A DNA stretch of 64,000 nt from Vibrio sp. VB16 (GTDB taxonomy: Bacteria; Pseudomonadota; Gammaproteobacteria; Enterobacterales; Vibrionaceae). Shown piece after piece: positions 36,043 through 44,514 of the stretch; within the stretch, counting starts at the first letter, position 1; every line of letters begins with the position of its first letter. The stretch spans positions 2,232,001-2,296,000 of the forward strand of contig NZ_CP087590.1 of the NCBI RefSeq assembly GCF_015594925.2, read 5' to 3'. The translations under genes were made by a program, and so were the position numbers. Under the pieces are notes generated by a model. The model had not been told where the DNA came from and did not search any database. It was given only the letters and a program-made list of their open reading frames with translations.

Positions 36043-36911
36043 TGATAATGTGCCTTTTTGTCTAAGATTTTGAATAATATAAATGCCATCATGCCAAGAA
36101 AAACCACCATAAATACAGTGAGTGTTGACCCATAAGCGAAATCACGATATTCAAACGTCACCTTATAGATATAAAATAAGAATAATGCACTACTATTACT
36201 TGGCCCTCCATCAGTCATTACCATTATGTGGTCTATAAGTCTGAATGAGTTAATCAACGCATTGACAGCAACAAAAACCGTAGTGGACTTTAACAGAGGC
36301 ATCACCACATCAAAAAATATTCTTATTGCACTCGCACCTTCAACCCTTGCGGCCTCTTTTAAATTGGTAGGGATTGCTTGCAGAGAGGCAAGGTAGAAAA
36401 TCATAAAAAAACCTGATTCTTTCCAAATTGCCACTACGATAATTGACCATAAAGAAGTATTGGTATCACCTAAGAAATTAATTGACGCGAAGCCAAAATA
36501 TTGCATAACTTGTGATATTAATCCGATGCCTGGCGCGTAAAAAAACATCCAAATATTAGCAACAGCAATCATCGGTAGCATCGTAGGTAAGAAGAAGGAA
36601 AGGCGCATTAAACTAGTACCTTTAATCTTGGAATTCACTATTAATGCCATTCCAATTGAAAGCGCTATCGACACTGGAATAGTGACCAATGCATAGACCG
36701 CATTGTTCCATAATATATGCATCAATACATCATCGGCCAACAGTGTTTGATAATTTTCCAAACCAATAAATTTTGAAGGCCTGCGACTTGTACCAGCATT
36801 CCAAAAAGAATGAATAAGAGAATTAATTGCCGGATAATAAGTAAATACAACCAATAAAGAACATGGCAACAGCAAAAAAATAAACGCTAGAGAAAGCTTT
36901 AGGCTTTTCAT
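36039..36911 (-). CDS. ABC importer permease, UgpA-like
   Basis: This is a 290-residue permease of the MalF/UgpA type with six TM segments. A HSFWNAGTSRRPSKFIGLEN loop follows TM1, and the EAA motif is KEAARVEGASAIRIFFDVVM. It lies 26 bp after the binding-protein gene and overlaps the UgpE-like gene, as expected for a stoichiometric complex. Confidence 0.88.
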   Translation of the reverse strand: MKSLKLSLAFIFLLLPCSLLVVFTYYPAINSLIHSFWNAGTSRRPSKFIGLENYQTLLADDVLMHILWNNAVYALVTIPVSIALSIGMALIVNSKIKGTSLMRLSFFLPTMLPMIAVANIWMFFYAPGIGLISQVMQYFGFASINFLGDTNTSLWSIIVVAIWKESGFFMIFYLASLQAIPTNLKEAARVEGASAIRIFFDVVMPLLKSTTVFVAVNALINSFRLIDHIMVMTDGGPSNSSALFLFYIYKVTFEYRDFAYGSTLTVFMVVFLGMMAFILFKILDKKAHYQ

Positions 36912-36937
36912 AATTTCTCCTTTGATTAACGTTTCGC

Positions 36938-38215
36938 TTACTTATAGTCTTTCAAAACAGCATCTGCTAGTTTCTGGGCATTTGCCAAAGCCTCTGCAGG
37001 TGTTTTTTGACCGCCAACTGACGTTTCAATTGCATCAATTAGAAACGAAATTACTTTACTACGTTGGAATGAGGAGAATTCACGGCCAGCAACGACCAAT
37101 TGATCACGTGCCACTAAAGCATGCGGAAACGTTAAAGAATAGTCAGTCATTGTCTTCGTTTTCCAAGTGTCTGCACGTGGCGCAATATACCCAGTAGCAA
37201 TAGACCATTTTGCAGCACTTTCAGGAGAGGTCATGAATTTTATAAAATCCAATGACGCTGCTTTTTCTTCATCGGATATCCCATCAAAAATATAGAAATT
37301 TCCGCCGCCAACCGAAGCGCCAGGTCCTCTACCTCCTGGCATAAAACCAACACCCCAATCAAAATCAGCATTATCACTAACGAATTTTAGATTACCAGTT
37401 GAGGTCCACATTGTGGCCGTATTGCCTTCAATAAATGCTTTAGGTGTGTCTCCCCATGAAATGCCGCCCTTAGCCATAACCTCTTGTTCAGCAAGCTCTA
37501 GTATAAACTCTAAAGCACCAACTGCTTCAGGTGTATCTATATGGACATCAATACCATTATCAGATGACAAATGGCTACCATTGGAGATCACTAACGCACC
37601 GAAAAGCCAAGCGCCACCGCCACCAAGTGTCGGAATACGAGTCCCCCACTGAATAACGTGACCGTTATCGTCTTTAATGGTGAGCTTTTTGCCCATATCT
37701 ATCATTTCCGTCCAATTTTTAGGTGGCGTATTGGCGTCTAGACCTGCTTTTTTAAATGCAGATTTATTATAATAGAGTACAGGTGTAGAACGTTGGAATG
37801 GCACGCTGTATGTTTTACCTTCAAACATCGCATCTTTCATAAACCCTTTATAAAAGCCCTCTAGCCATTCCTTGTCTAATTCACTATTTGCCATATCAGA
37901 AATGGGGATAATAGCTTCCTCTTCAATAAGAGTAAAAATATCCGAAGCAAGTAAAATGGCGACATGCGGTGGAGAGCCCGCTTTTGCGGCGGTCAACGCT
38001 TTTGAAGTGGTTTCACGATAGTTACCAGTATAAACTGCTTTTACTAAATGTTGCGGATTTTTCGCTACCCAATCATCAACCAACTCATTGATTGTTTGGA
38101 CCGCTGGTGCATTTACACCTACTGGAAAAAAAAATTCCAGATCAGTTGCAGATGCAGATGCAGTTGTCATGAATGTCGTCATTAAATAGGTCAATACTTG
38201 CTTACAATTGTGCAC
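36938..38215 (-). CDS. Periplasmic substrate-binding protein, UgpB-like
   Basis: This 425-residue protein has a Sec signal (MHNCKQVLTYLMTTFMTTAS, cleavage near ASA). It aligns well with my memory of E. coli UgpB: YTGNYRETTSKALTAAKAG against YKGNYEQNLSAGIAAFRTG, and STPVLYYNKSAFKKAGLD, identical apart from one residue. The glycine-rich GGGNFYIF block is also there. The segment that carries a ligand-contacting Glu in UgpB (QVYE) reads ILLASD here, so the ligand may be related to but not the same as glycerol-3-phosphate or its diesters. Confidence 0.85.
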   Translation of the reverse strand: MHNCKQVLTYLMTTFMTTASASATDLEFFFPVGVNAPAVQTINELVDDWVAKNPQHLVKAVYTGNYRETTSKALTAAKAGSPPHVAILLASDIFTLIEEEAIIPISDMANSELDKEWLEGFYKGFMKDAMFEGKTYSVPFQRSTPVLYYNKSAFKKAGLDANTPPKNWTEMIDMGKKLTIKDDNGHVIQWGTRIPTLGGGGAWLFGALVISNGSHLSSDNGIDVHIDTPEAVGALEFILELAEQEVMAKGGISWGDTPKAFIEGNTATMWTSTGNLKFVSDNADFDWGVGFMPGGRGPGASVGGGNFYIFDGISDEEKAASLDFIKFMTSPESAAKWSIATGYIAPRADTWKTKTMTDYSLTFPHALVARDQLVVAGREFSSFQRSKVISFLIDAIETSVGGQKTPAEALANAQKLADAVLKDYK

Positions 38216-38257
38216 TATTCATCCTCTTTTATAATCCATTTGAATTTATTTAGTCCC

Positions 38258-39313
38258 TTATACTCTGATGAATCTTTTACCCGTGTTTTTCGAGAAAAAA
38301 TGTAAAGCATCCTCATTGAATTCCAAATTAACTTCTGATCCTACTTTGACATTACTCAATTTTGGAACTGAGACAATGGTTCTCTTCCCATCACCTATAT
38401 CAACAATGACCAATGAGTTTACCCCTTCATATTCAACACTCTTAATTAAACCCTTAATCTTACTTTGGCCTTCTTCCTTCTTTATTAGTATGTCTTCTGG
38501 TCTGATTCCAACTTGTAAATTACTCGCATATGGTTGCTTTGAACCCAAATGCACCCGGCTAATTTTGTCTGCTTCAATCAGGTTCATTGGCGGTGTACCA
38601 ATAAAACTGGCTACAAAATCATTCTGAGGGGCATTATACATTTCGAATGGCGTTCCAAATTGAGATACTTCTCCCCCATCCATTAACAAAATCTTATCTG
38701 ACATCGATAATGCTTCACTTTGATCGTGTGTCACGTATACCATTGTGAGGCCAAGCTCCTTATTTAACTCTAGTATTTCGCTACGAATTTCAACCCGTAA
38801 TTTAGCGTCTAAGTTAGAAAGCGGCTCGTCCATCAAAACAAGTTTGCGATTTGCTACCAATACACGTGCAAGTGCAACCCGTTGTTGCTGCCCGCCTGAT
38901 AACTGACTAGGCAACCTATTTAAAAGTGAGTCTAACCCCATTAATTCGCTAACACGGGCAAGATTCTTATTCTGTAACTTGGCAGGTTCCTTACGTATAT
39001 TCATGCCATATAGAATATTTTTACGAACACTCATATGGGGAAAAAGAGCGTAATTTTGAAATACCATTCCAACACCGCGTTCCGATGGTTCTAAGCCTGT
39101 GACGTCTTTCCCATCAATCAGAATCTTGCCCGACGTTGGTTGATCTAACCCCGCGAGTAATCTTAAAGTGGTACTTTTTCCACAACCAGAGGGGCCAAGT
39201 AGAGTCAAGAAAGTGCCCGCTTCAATGTCAAAATTAATATCGTTCAGAACATTGAATTCTCCTTGATCTTTTTTAAGACCTGAAACTTGTAACCTCACTC
39301 CTGTACTCGACAT
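38258..39313 (-). CDS. ABC importer ATPase, UgpC/MalK-like
   Basis: This 351-residue ATPase is of the CUT1 class. Walker A is GPSGCGKST, the signature is LSGGQQQRVALARVL, Walker B is LVLMDEPLSNLD, and about 110 C-terminal residues form the MalK-type OB/TOBE regulatory part (VGIRPEDI). It is the first gene of the operon ATPase, binding protein, two permeases, phosphodiesterase, which is an order different from E. coli ugpBAECQ. A ggag ribosome site precedes the ATG, and the operator-promoter at 39357-39421 lies just upstream. Confidence 0.88.
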   Translation of the reverse strand: MSSTGVRLQVSGLKKDQGEFNVLNDINFDIEAGTFLTLLGPSGCGKSTTLRLLAGLDQPTSGKILIDGKDVTGLEPSERGVGMVFQNYALFPHMSVRKNILYGMNIRKEPAKLQNKNLARVSELMGLDSLLNRLPSQLSGGQQQRVALARVLVANRKLVLMDEPLSNLDAKLRVEIRSEILELNKELGLTMVYVTHDQSEALSMSDKILLMDGGEVSQFGTPFEMYNAPQNDFVASFIGTPPMNLIEADKISRVHLGSKQPYASNLQVGIRPEDILIKKEEGQSKIKGLIKSVEYEGVNSLVIVDIGDGKRTIVSVPKLSNVKVGSEVNLEFNEDALHFFSKNTGKRFIRV

Positions 39314-39356
39314 TAAAATGCTGCTCCAATTTTATTGAGAAACTCCTCAATAATTA

Positions 39357-39421
39357 ACCATAAAACATAAGCCACTTTTGGTCAATCACGAGCAACCACA
39401 AGTGAACACAAACAATCAACA
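39357..39421 (-). promoter_or_regulatory. Promoter with 10-bp direct-repeat operator (copy 3, importer operon)
   Basis: On the minus strand -35 ttgacc (39385-39380) and -10 tatggt (39362-39357) have a 17-bp spacer. In plus-strand form the contiguous 10-mers are tcaatcacga, gcaaccacaa, gtgaacacaa and acaatcaaca (39382-39421). The -10 is 44 bp before the ATPase start. Confidence 0.65.
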
Positions 39422-39440
39422 ATCAACAATCAACAATCAA
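39413..39440 (+). repeat. Four tandem copies of the heptamer caatcaa
   Basis: Four perfect copies adjoin the operator of the importer operon. A change in copy number would not alter promoter spacing but could affect upstream activation. The remaining sequence to 39792 shows no gene. Confidence 0.8.
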
Positions 39441-39798
39441 CAACTATTTGGACATTTTCGAATCCTATGATGTCATGAGAAAAAAGCTGGTATGCGAAAA
39501 TTATGTAGCTTGTGATAAAGTTGCCACGAGATAAAGTAAACGCATAGTTGCTAGAATAGGTAATCCATTATAGTCAACCGGTGCCTCGCGGTTACACTAT
39601 GAATTCGCTCCAAGAATAAACATGCCAGTTTATTAAAATAGCCATACGACGTGATGATTGACCACAGTTGATTGCATTTAAAATTAGTAATTAAACAAGC
39701 TCGTAGATGATCAGGATTGGACTTCATTTATTGGATAGTTAGAAAGGTTCTACACTTATTATGGGTATTGAAACAACCCGGATGATTGGGCCATTAAA

Positions 39799-39835
39799 AA
39801 CGGGCAATAGCCTTGAAAGATAGCCATAGCCCGTT
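39799..39835 (-). terminator. Terminator of the lipoprotein phosphatase gene
   Basis: Read on the minus strand, the stem aacgggc/gcccgtt encloses a 23-base loop with further partial pairing and is followed by tttttaa. It lies 21 bp past the stop codon. Confidence 0.65.
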
Positions 39836-39855
39836 GTGATATTTAGAGAGGATAC

Positions 39856-41772
39856 CTATTTGATTGAGAACTCGTCAAATAGTTTTACTTCTGAATCAAG
39901 CTCTGTGGGGTCGAGTACGTAACTTTTCACTGTACCAGTGCCTGTGTCCAGAATCGAGAACACGGATAATGTGTTACTAGTGACAAATGGCAACTTGGGA
40001 TAGTCTTTGTTTTCAATACTCATCGGACTAAATTCACTTGGGAAGCTCATTACTCGCCCTTGCGGATCGCCATTTGCTGGGTAGTTTTTGGCCGACCAAC
40101 GTGGACTTTCAGAATTTACATCATCCCAAAAATTAGCAGTTCTATTCCGTACATCGTCAGTGTATTCACCGCTTTCATCTACGTAATACGCACCATAAGA
40201 ATTCCCTACGTTTGAACTTTCTAAATAATGCATATCATCCACTTGCGCTCTATTCCATAAGTGAGAGTGACCGATATGAACTAGATCAACATTATTTTTA
40301 AGCAACAGCGGCTCTATATCGTTCAACCAAACATCTTGATCTAGCGGGTATTGATAACGCACTTCGCTGACACTGTCTAACATTGGTTGTACGGTGTTTT
40401 TCCAAGTGTCTGGGCTTAGTGGGAAAGTAAGCTCAGTAATTTCTTCTGCACCATTTGCGCCTTTTTTCACTAGTTGCATAACTGGTTCTGATAATACAGG
40501 AACCGTGTTATCACCTAACCCAAACACACCTTGGTGTGCCATAACAACTTTGTATTTTGCCTGCTTATATTCATCGCTTTGCATTACAGATTTAAGCCAC
40601 GAATATTGCTCCGAATCTTTATCAAAACGCTCAAATATGAACTCCCCAAAGCCCCACTTAGATGGGTCTTGTAAAGTACTTAAACCCTCAACGAATTTAG
40701 ATTTACTTTCTCCCGAAACATCCCATGAGCGCCATATACGTGATACGTTCATTGAGATAATAAAGACGTCTCCAAATTTGGCTGAGAAGTACTCTTCACC
40801 ACCTGGCCCATCATTTGGAAACGAGAAAATATCTAAAAAGCTCTGCTGGTTATTGGAATGATCAGCAATCCATTGAGATTTTATATCAGCATCATCATCT
40901 GGGTTTACGTCTGCTTTTACTTGCTCGTAAACAGTCTCTGCATACCATTCTGGCTGTGGATCCGTGAAACTACCATTCAGGCTGTATCCCTTTTCGTCAG
41001 GTAAGTATCGCCCCATTACTTCGTGGTTCCCTATGGTGCCGAATAAAGGAGCGTGTTGCAGAATTTCACCGCCGTTATATGGTGAGCCTGGTAAATATTT
41101 TTGATAGTGGCCTTGTAAAGCAGGGAAAAAACCTGGGGCATTATCTTTAGCTTGATCAAACCACTCAGATGCACGATCAGCCACGTTCACAAAATCACCT
41201 GCGAATAACACGGCATCAGGAGTACCCACAGTTTCAACGACCTTTTGGTAGTTCGCTACTACGTTCTTTTTCGATTGCAAATCGGAAGTAAGCAATATTG
41301 TTAATGCTTCACCTTTAGCTGGTGCAGGTGCCAATGTGTACGTGCCACTCGTAAATTCAAAGCCGTCGCCATCCGTACTAGAAATGGAATAATCTATGCG
41401 AGTACCTTGCGTCAGATCTACCGCTGTTGCTTCATGACGATAAACAGAGCGATAAGAAAGCTTGTCGTAGGTTTTACCAAATTGCTTTGAAGATTCGTCT
41501 TCCATCATGCGTTTAAGCTGAGTAGTGGTCACGTCAGAAGTAGATTTGTCACCATAGGTCAATATATGTTCACTACCTTTAAAATTACTAAACCATACAA
41601 CATTAACAGAATTATCAGTTGGCAATTGCAAAAAAGGGTCAGTTAGAAGTGCGTGATCAGGGTTGACCTTTACAGGAACCTTAGAAGGGGTTTCAACGGC
41701 TGTACAAGCAGAAACTCCAGCAATTAAGCAAATTAGCCCCAAAGGGCGAGACATCGGACATATGATTTTCAT
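39856..41772 (-). CDS. Large lipoprotein metallophosphoesterase (purple-acid-phosphatase-like)
   Basis: This 638-residue protein has a lipoprotein signal (hydrophobic GLICLIAGVSAC, Cys at about 23). A beta-rich N-terminal part (to about 150) is followed by a calcineurin-like catalytic domain: VLFAGDFVNVAD, GTIGNHEVMGR, VMAHQGVFG and HIGHSHLWNRA. That order of domains resembles purple acid phosphatases and related secreted phosphatases. It should sit in the periplasm or on the outer membrane and release phosphate or prepare phosphoesters for the Ugp-like importer. It has its own promoter with the shared operator and a ggagag ribosome site. Confidence 0.8.
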   Translation of the reverse strand: MKIICPMSRPLGLICLIAGVSACTAVETPSKVPVKVNPDHALLTDPFLQLPTDNSVNVVWFSNFKGSEHILTYGDKSTSDVTTTQLKRMMEDESSKQFGKTYDKLSYRSVYRHEATAVDLTQGTRIDYSISSTDGDGFEFTSGTYTLAPAPAKGEALTILLTSDLQSKKNVVANYQKVVETVGTPDAVLFAGDFVNVADRASEWFDQAKDNAPGFFPALQGHYQKYLPGSPYNGGEILQHAPLFGTIGNHEVMGRYLPDEKGYSLNGSFTDPQPEWYAETVYEQVKADVNPDDDADIKSQWIADHSNNQQSFLDIFSFPNDGPGGEEYFSAKFGDVFIISMNVSRIWRSWDVSGESKSKFVEGLSTLQDPSKWGFGEFIFERFDKDSEQYSWLKSVMQSDEYKQAKYKVVMAHQGVFGLGDNTVPVLSEPVMQLVKKGANGAEEITELTFPLSPDTWKNTVQPMLDSVSEVRYQYPLDQDVWLNDIEPLLLKNNVDLVHIGHSHLWNRAQVDDMHYLESSNVGNSYGAYYVDESGEYTDDVRNRTANFWDDVNSESPRWSAKNYPANGDPQGRVMSFPSEFSPMSIENKDYPKLPFVTSNTLSVFSILDTGTGTVKSYVLDPTELDSEVKLFDEFSIK

Positions 41773-41810
41773 TTTCTCTCCAGAAATTAATAGTCAATAA
41801 AATTTCGTGT

Positions 41811-41880
41811 GGCATAACGATTAAGTAAACTTTTAACGCTGTACACCCAAGTAGAACGTTGGGCTTGTACAAGGTTTTTC
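41811..41880 (-). promoter_or_regulatory. Leader block shared with the AraC gene (copy 2)
   Basis: This counterpart of 32622-32690 sits 39-108 bp before the phosphatase start. The arms that could pair (cccaa, ttggg on the transcribed strand) are retained while the loop differs between copies. Confidence 0.45.
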
Positions 41881-41955
41881 AGCACAATTAAAAATTATGT
41901 ATCAGTTGATTGAACAATAAATTTTATCTTTTGTTGAGCTGTCAACTCGTAATTA

Positions 41956-42020
41956 ACGTTAAGACATAACCAACCCAAAGTCAATCATAAGCATTCACAA
42001 TCGCTCACAGTCGCTCATTA
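41956..42020 (-). promoter_or_regulatory. Promoter with 10-bp direct-repeat operator (copy 2, phosphatase gene)
   Basis: On the minus strand -35 ttgact (41984-41979) and -10 taacgt (41961-41956) have a 17-bp spacer. In plus-strand form four contiguous 10-mers follow: tcaatcataa, gcattcacaa, tcgctcacag and tcgctcatta (41981-42020). The interval from 42021 to 42344 holds no gene. It contains one ggacaggcac at about 42183, which resembles a RAYT-type end. Confidence 0.65.
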
Positions 42021-42344
42021 AAAGCCGAAAACAAGTGCGAATAGGAGCAAATCTAGCCGCTCGCACGGACAGAACCTTTTAAAAAATTCTACTTTTTACC
42101 GATTCCAATCCTGTCTAGAACCCACGTGTTTTACGAGACTTTATGGATTTAACGACGGTTTTACGGGCGAGATTTTACGAGGACAGGCACTTAAAAGCAG
42201 GGGGTAATGATACGCACAGTTTTACTATATCTCGAGCGGCGGGAGGGGTTGTTTACCCACTTTGGAAAGGAAGCATAACGTCAATAAAATTCAAAGAACC
42301 GAACTAGAAAGCACGCTAAGTTTTACAAGTAAATAAGCGACAAA

Positions 42345-42447
42345 GAGAACCTTCTTAGGCTCACTTTATACACCTTAACTTACTGACCTAAAACGAGAAA
42401 ACCCCAGCATTTCTGCTAGGGTTTTTGATGTGGCGGTGAGTGAGGGA
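42345..42447 (-). repeat. Right island boundary: tRNA-Ser 3' end with terminator (att-like)
   Basis: This is the second copy of the 101-bp direct repeat at 30972-31072. On the minus strand it holds the last 17 or so bases of tRNA-Ser with an intact CCA (ccctcactcaccgcca), then the terminator hairpin (42421-42399) and downstream sequence. The match to tRNA stops at 42446, shorter than in the left copy. The spacing between copies is 11,373 bp. Confidence 0.75.
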
Positions 42448-42609
42448 GCCTACCAAACACTATATCCATTTGAAAATTAACGAGTTATGGCAAGTCGACT
42501 TTCGGGAATATACACTTTGTCATACATGGTGTTTTTGTGAGATAGGTCAAGTTTATCTAAATGCTATTTAATAATCATATCAAACCCCAGAAAATTTAAT
42601 TTAGTAAAC

Positions 42610-44514
42610 TTAAATTTGAAGAAGATGAGAATTCAACCCATTTATCAAAGACTCTCCTCTACTACTAAGTTGCTTCACTAATTCATTTTGTAATGTAAGT
42701 TCTTTGTCTAACTGAGATAGCCATTCTTCAAGCTCTACCTGCACTTTAAGTGGCGGTAGTTTTACATCAATATTCTTAACTTTAGTAACAGTAAGGTGAG
42801 GTTGTGCCGTCCCTGATGCTAACCCCCTTAGATCTTTATTCGAAAGTAACCTTGCTAAATAAGGAGGATAAACTCGATCTAGGTCGATGCATTTAAGTAC
42901 TATCGAATTATTGGTAACCCAAATATCTCCTTCAACATAATGTACATTCCCACACAACCCCCCTACACGCCCTACAATGATAAACTCACCCGAATGGATG
43001 AAATCGTCATAATAGCCGATCACGCCATTTCCGCCATAAACTTCATAGCGACCTTCATCTATGAGTTTACCTGCAGCTAGCGGCACAGTTTTAAGTGATG
43101 TAACTAACTCCCCGACCTTAACCTTGGTGTACTTATAAGTTTTGTTAGCATTAGAGATACTAAATTGAATACTTCTAATCTTATTGCTAATGGAATTTAT
43201 TTTATCTGAAATTTCGCTACCAATACTATCAATACCAGATAAAGATTCAAAAAAAGAATCAAAATCATTAAAATTCGTATTCGCTGTCGCTCTTTCTAGT
43301 ACATTGTAGTCAGAGCCTATTTCATCAATCGATATTAACCATGAGTTTTCTGATTCTTCTTTTACTTTCTCTTTTTTAAAAAAATCATCAAAATCACTTA
43401 TTTGTAACTTTTTATTCTTAGTTAATTTTTCTGTTTTATTTAATTTATAGAGCCAAACATTCCCGTTAGATCTAGTGCGAGAGAAGAAAATTATAAATAA
43501 TTTAACACCAGTGTATGGAAGCATTACCCCCGATGGCAATGATAAAATGCACTCTACATTGAATTGATTGAACAATTCTGACTTTAGATGTTTTGACTGA
43601 GCACTAGTGTCGTAAATAAATCTTTCAGGTAGTATGACTGCAGCCCTACCATCAACTCTAAGTGAATGCATTACATGCCTTAAAAATTTATAATCAACAA
43701 ACTGTTCTGGTTCAAATCCATTAAAGCAATCTTTATTGTTTTTACCAAACGGTGGATTAGTCAATACAATATTATAGAATTCATTAGAATTACTGTTATA
43801 TTTACTTTCTGATATTTTTAATGAGTCAGTAAGTCTAATATTAGATTTTATACCACTGTTTATTATCAGGTTAACGCTCGAAACAATAAAAGCAAAAAAT
43901 GATATATCATTACCATTAAGAGTATATGAACAAGAATTGTATACATCATTTACCTTAATATATTTATTAGCTTCAACTAAGAAGCCTGACGTACCACAAG
44001 CAGGATCATAAATATCATCACTACAATTTGGTTTCAGGTAAGAGACAACTACTTCAGAAATAACTTTAGGTGTATAAAACTCTCCAGATTGAGAGGACTC
44101 TAACACCATCTTCTCAATCAATCCGCTATATACGCCCCCTAATAATTTAAGATCAAAATCATTATTAATATTATTTAAGAATTCTGAAAGTAAATAAAAA
44201 ACCTGATTATTATCTACCTTTAGTATAAAGCTATCTAAAGAGTTAAGGAGTAACTCCTCAACACTAGGATTGTTTCTTAACAAATGGCAATCAAATCTAC
44301 TATTACGAACTACATTGTGGCAATCTAATATAAAATCTTTTTTATTGCTAGTATAAATTTCTATATGTCTATTTTCTCGCAATACATTTACCTGAAGATA
44401 ACGCAAAAAAATAAAAACCGACATAAACTCAATTGCTAGAGCTGTATTTTTTATTTCTCTTTCTCTTTTTAGGAGTAAGAACAACTTATCAAACAAACGT
44501 TTTATTTCACTCAT
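42610..44514 (-). CDS. Fused N6-adenine methylase and specificity protein (HsdM-HsdS type)
   Basis: This is a 634-residue protein. Residues 1-430 form an N6 DNA methylase with motif I YDPACGTSGFL (169-179) and motif IV NPPFG (253-257), preceded by SGEFYTPK. Residues about 455-634 form a single type I target-recognition half (VKVGELVTSLKTVPLAAGKL, HLTVTKVKNIDVKLPPLKVQ) with a coiled-coil end. This resembles a type IIG/BcgI-like or half-site M-S fusion without a visible nuclease. It is very rich in Asn, Ser, Ile and Lys, unlike HsdR. It is the last gene of the operon, and its start overlaps the ATPase stop by one base. Confidence 0.8.
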   Translation of the reverse strand: MSEIKRLFDKLFLLLKREREIKNTALAIEFMSVFIFLRYLQVNVLRENRHIEIYTSNKKDFILDCHNVVRNSRFDCHLLRNNPSVEELLLNSLDSFILKVDNNQVFYLLSEFLNNINNDFDLKLLGGVYSGLIEKMVLESSQSGEFYTPKVISEVVVSYLKPNCSDDIYDPACGTSGFLVEANKYIKVNDVYNSCSYTLNGNDISFFAFIVSSVNLIINSGIKSNIRLTDSLKISESKYNSNSNEFYNIVLTNPPFGKNNKDCFNGFEPEQFVDYKFLRHVMHSLRVDGRAAVILPERFIYDTSAQSKHLKSELFNQFNVECILSLPSGVMLPYTGVKLFIIFFSRTRSNGNVWLYKLNKTEKLTKNKKLQISDFDDFFKKEKVKEESENSWLISIDEIGSDYNVLERATANTNFNDFDSFFESLSGIDSIGSEISDKINSISNKIRSIQFSISNANKTYKYTKVKVGELVTSLKTVPLAAGKLIDEGRYEVYGGNGVIGYYDDFIHSGEFIIVGRVGGLCGNVHYVEGDIWVTNNSIVLKCIDLDRVYPPYLARLLSNKDLRGLASGTAQPHLTVTKVKNIDVKLPPLKVQVELEEWLSQLDKELTLQNELVKQLSSRGESLINGLNSHLLQI

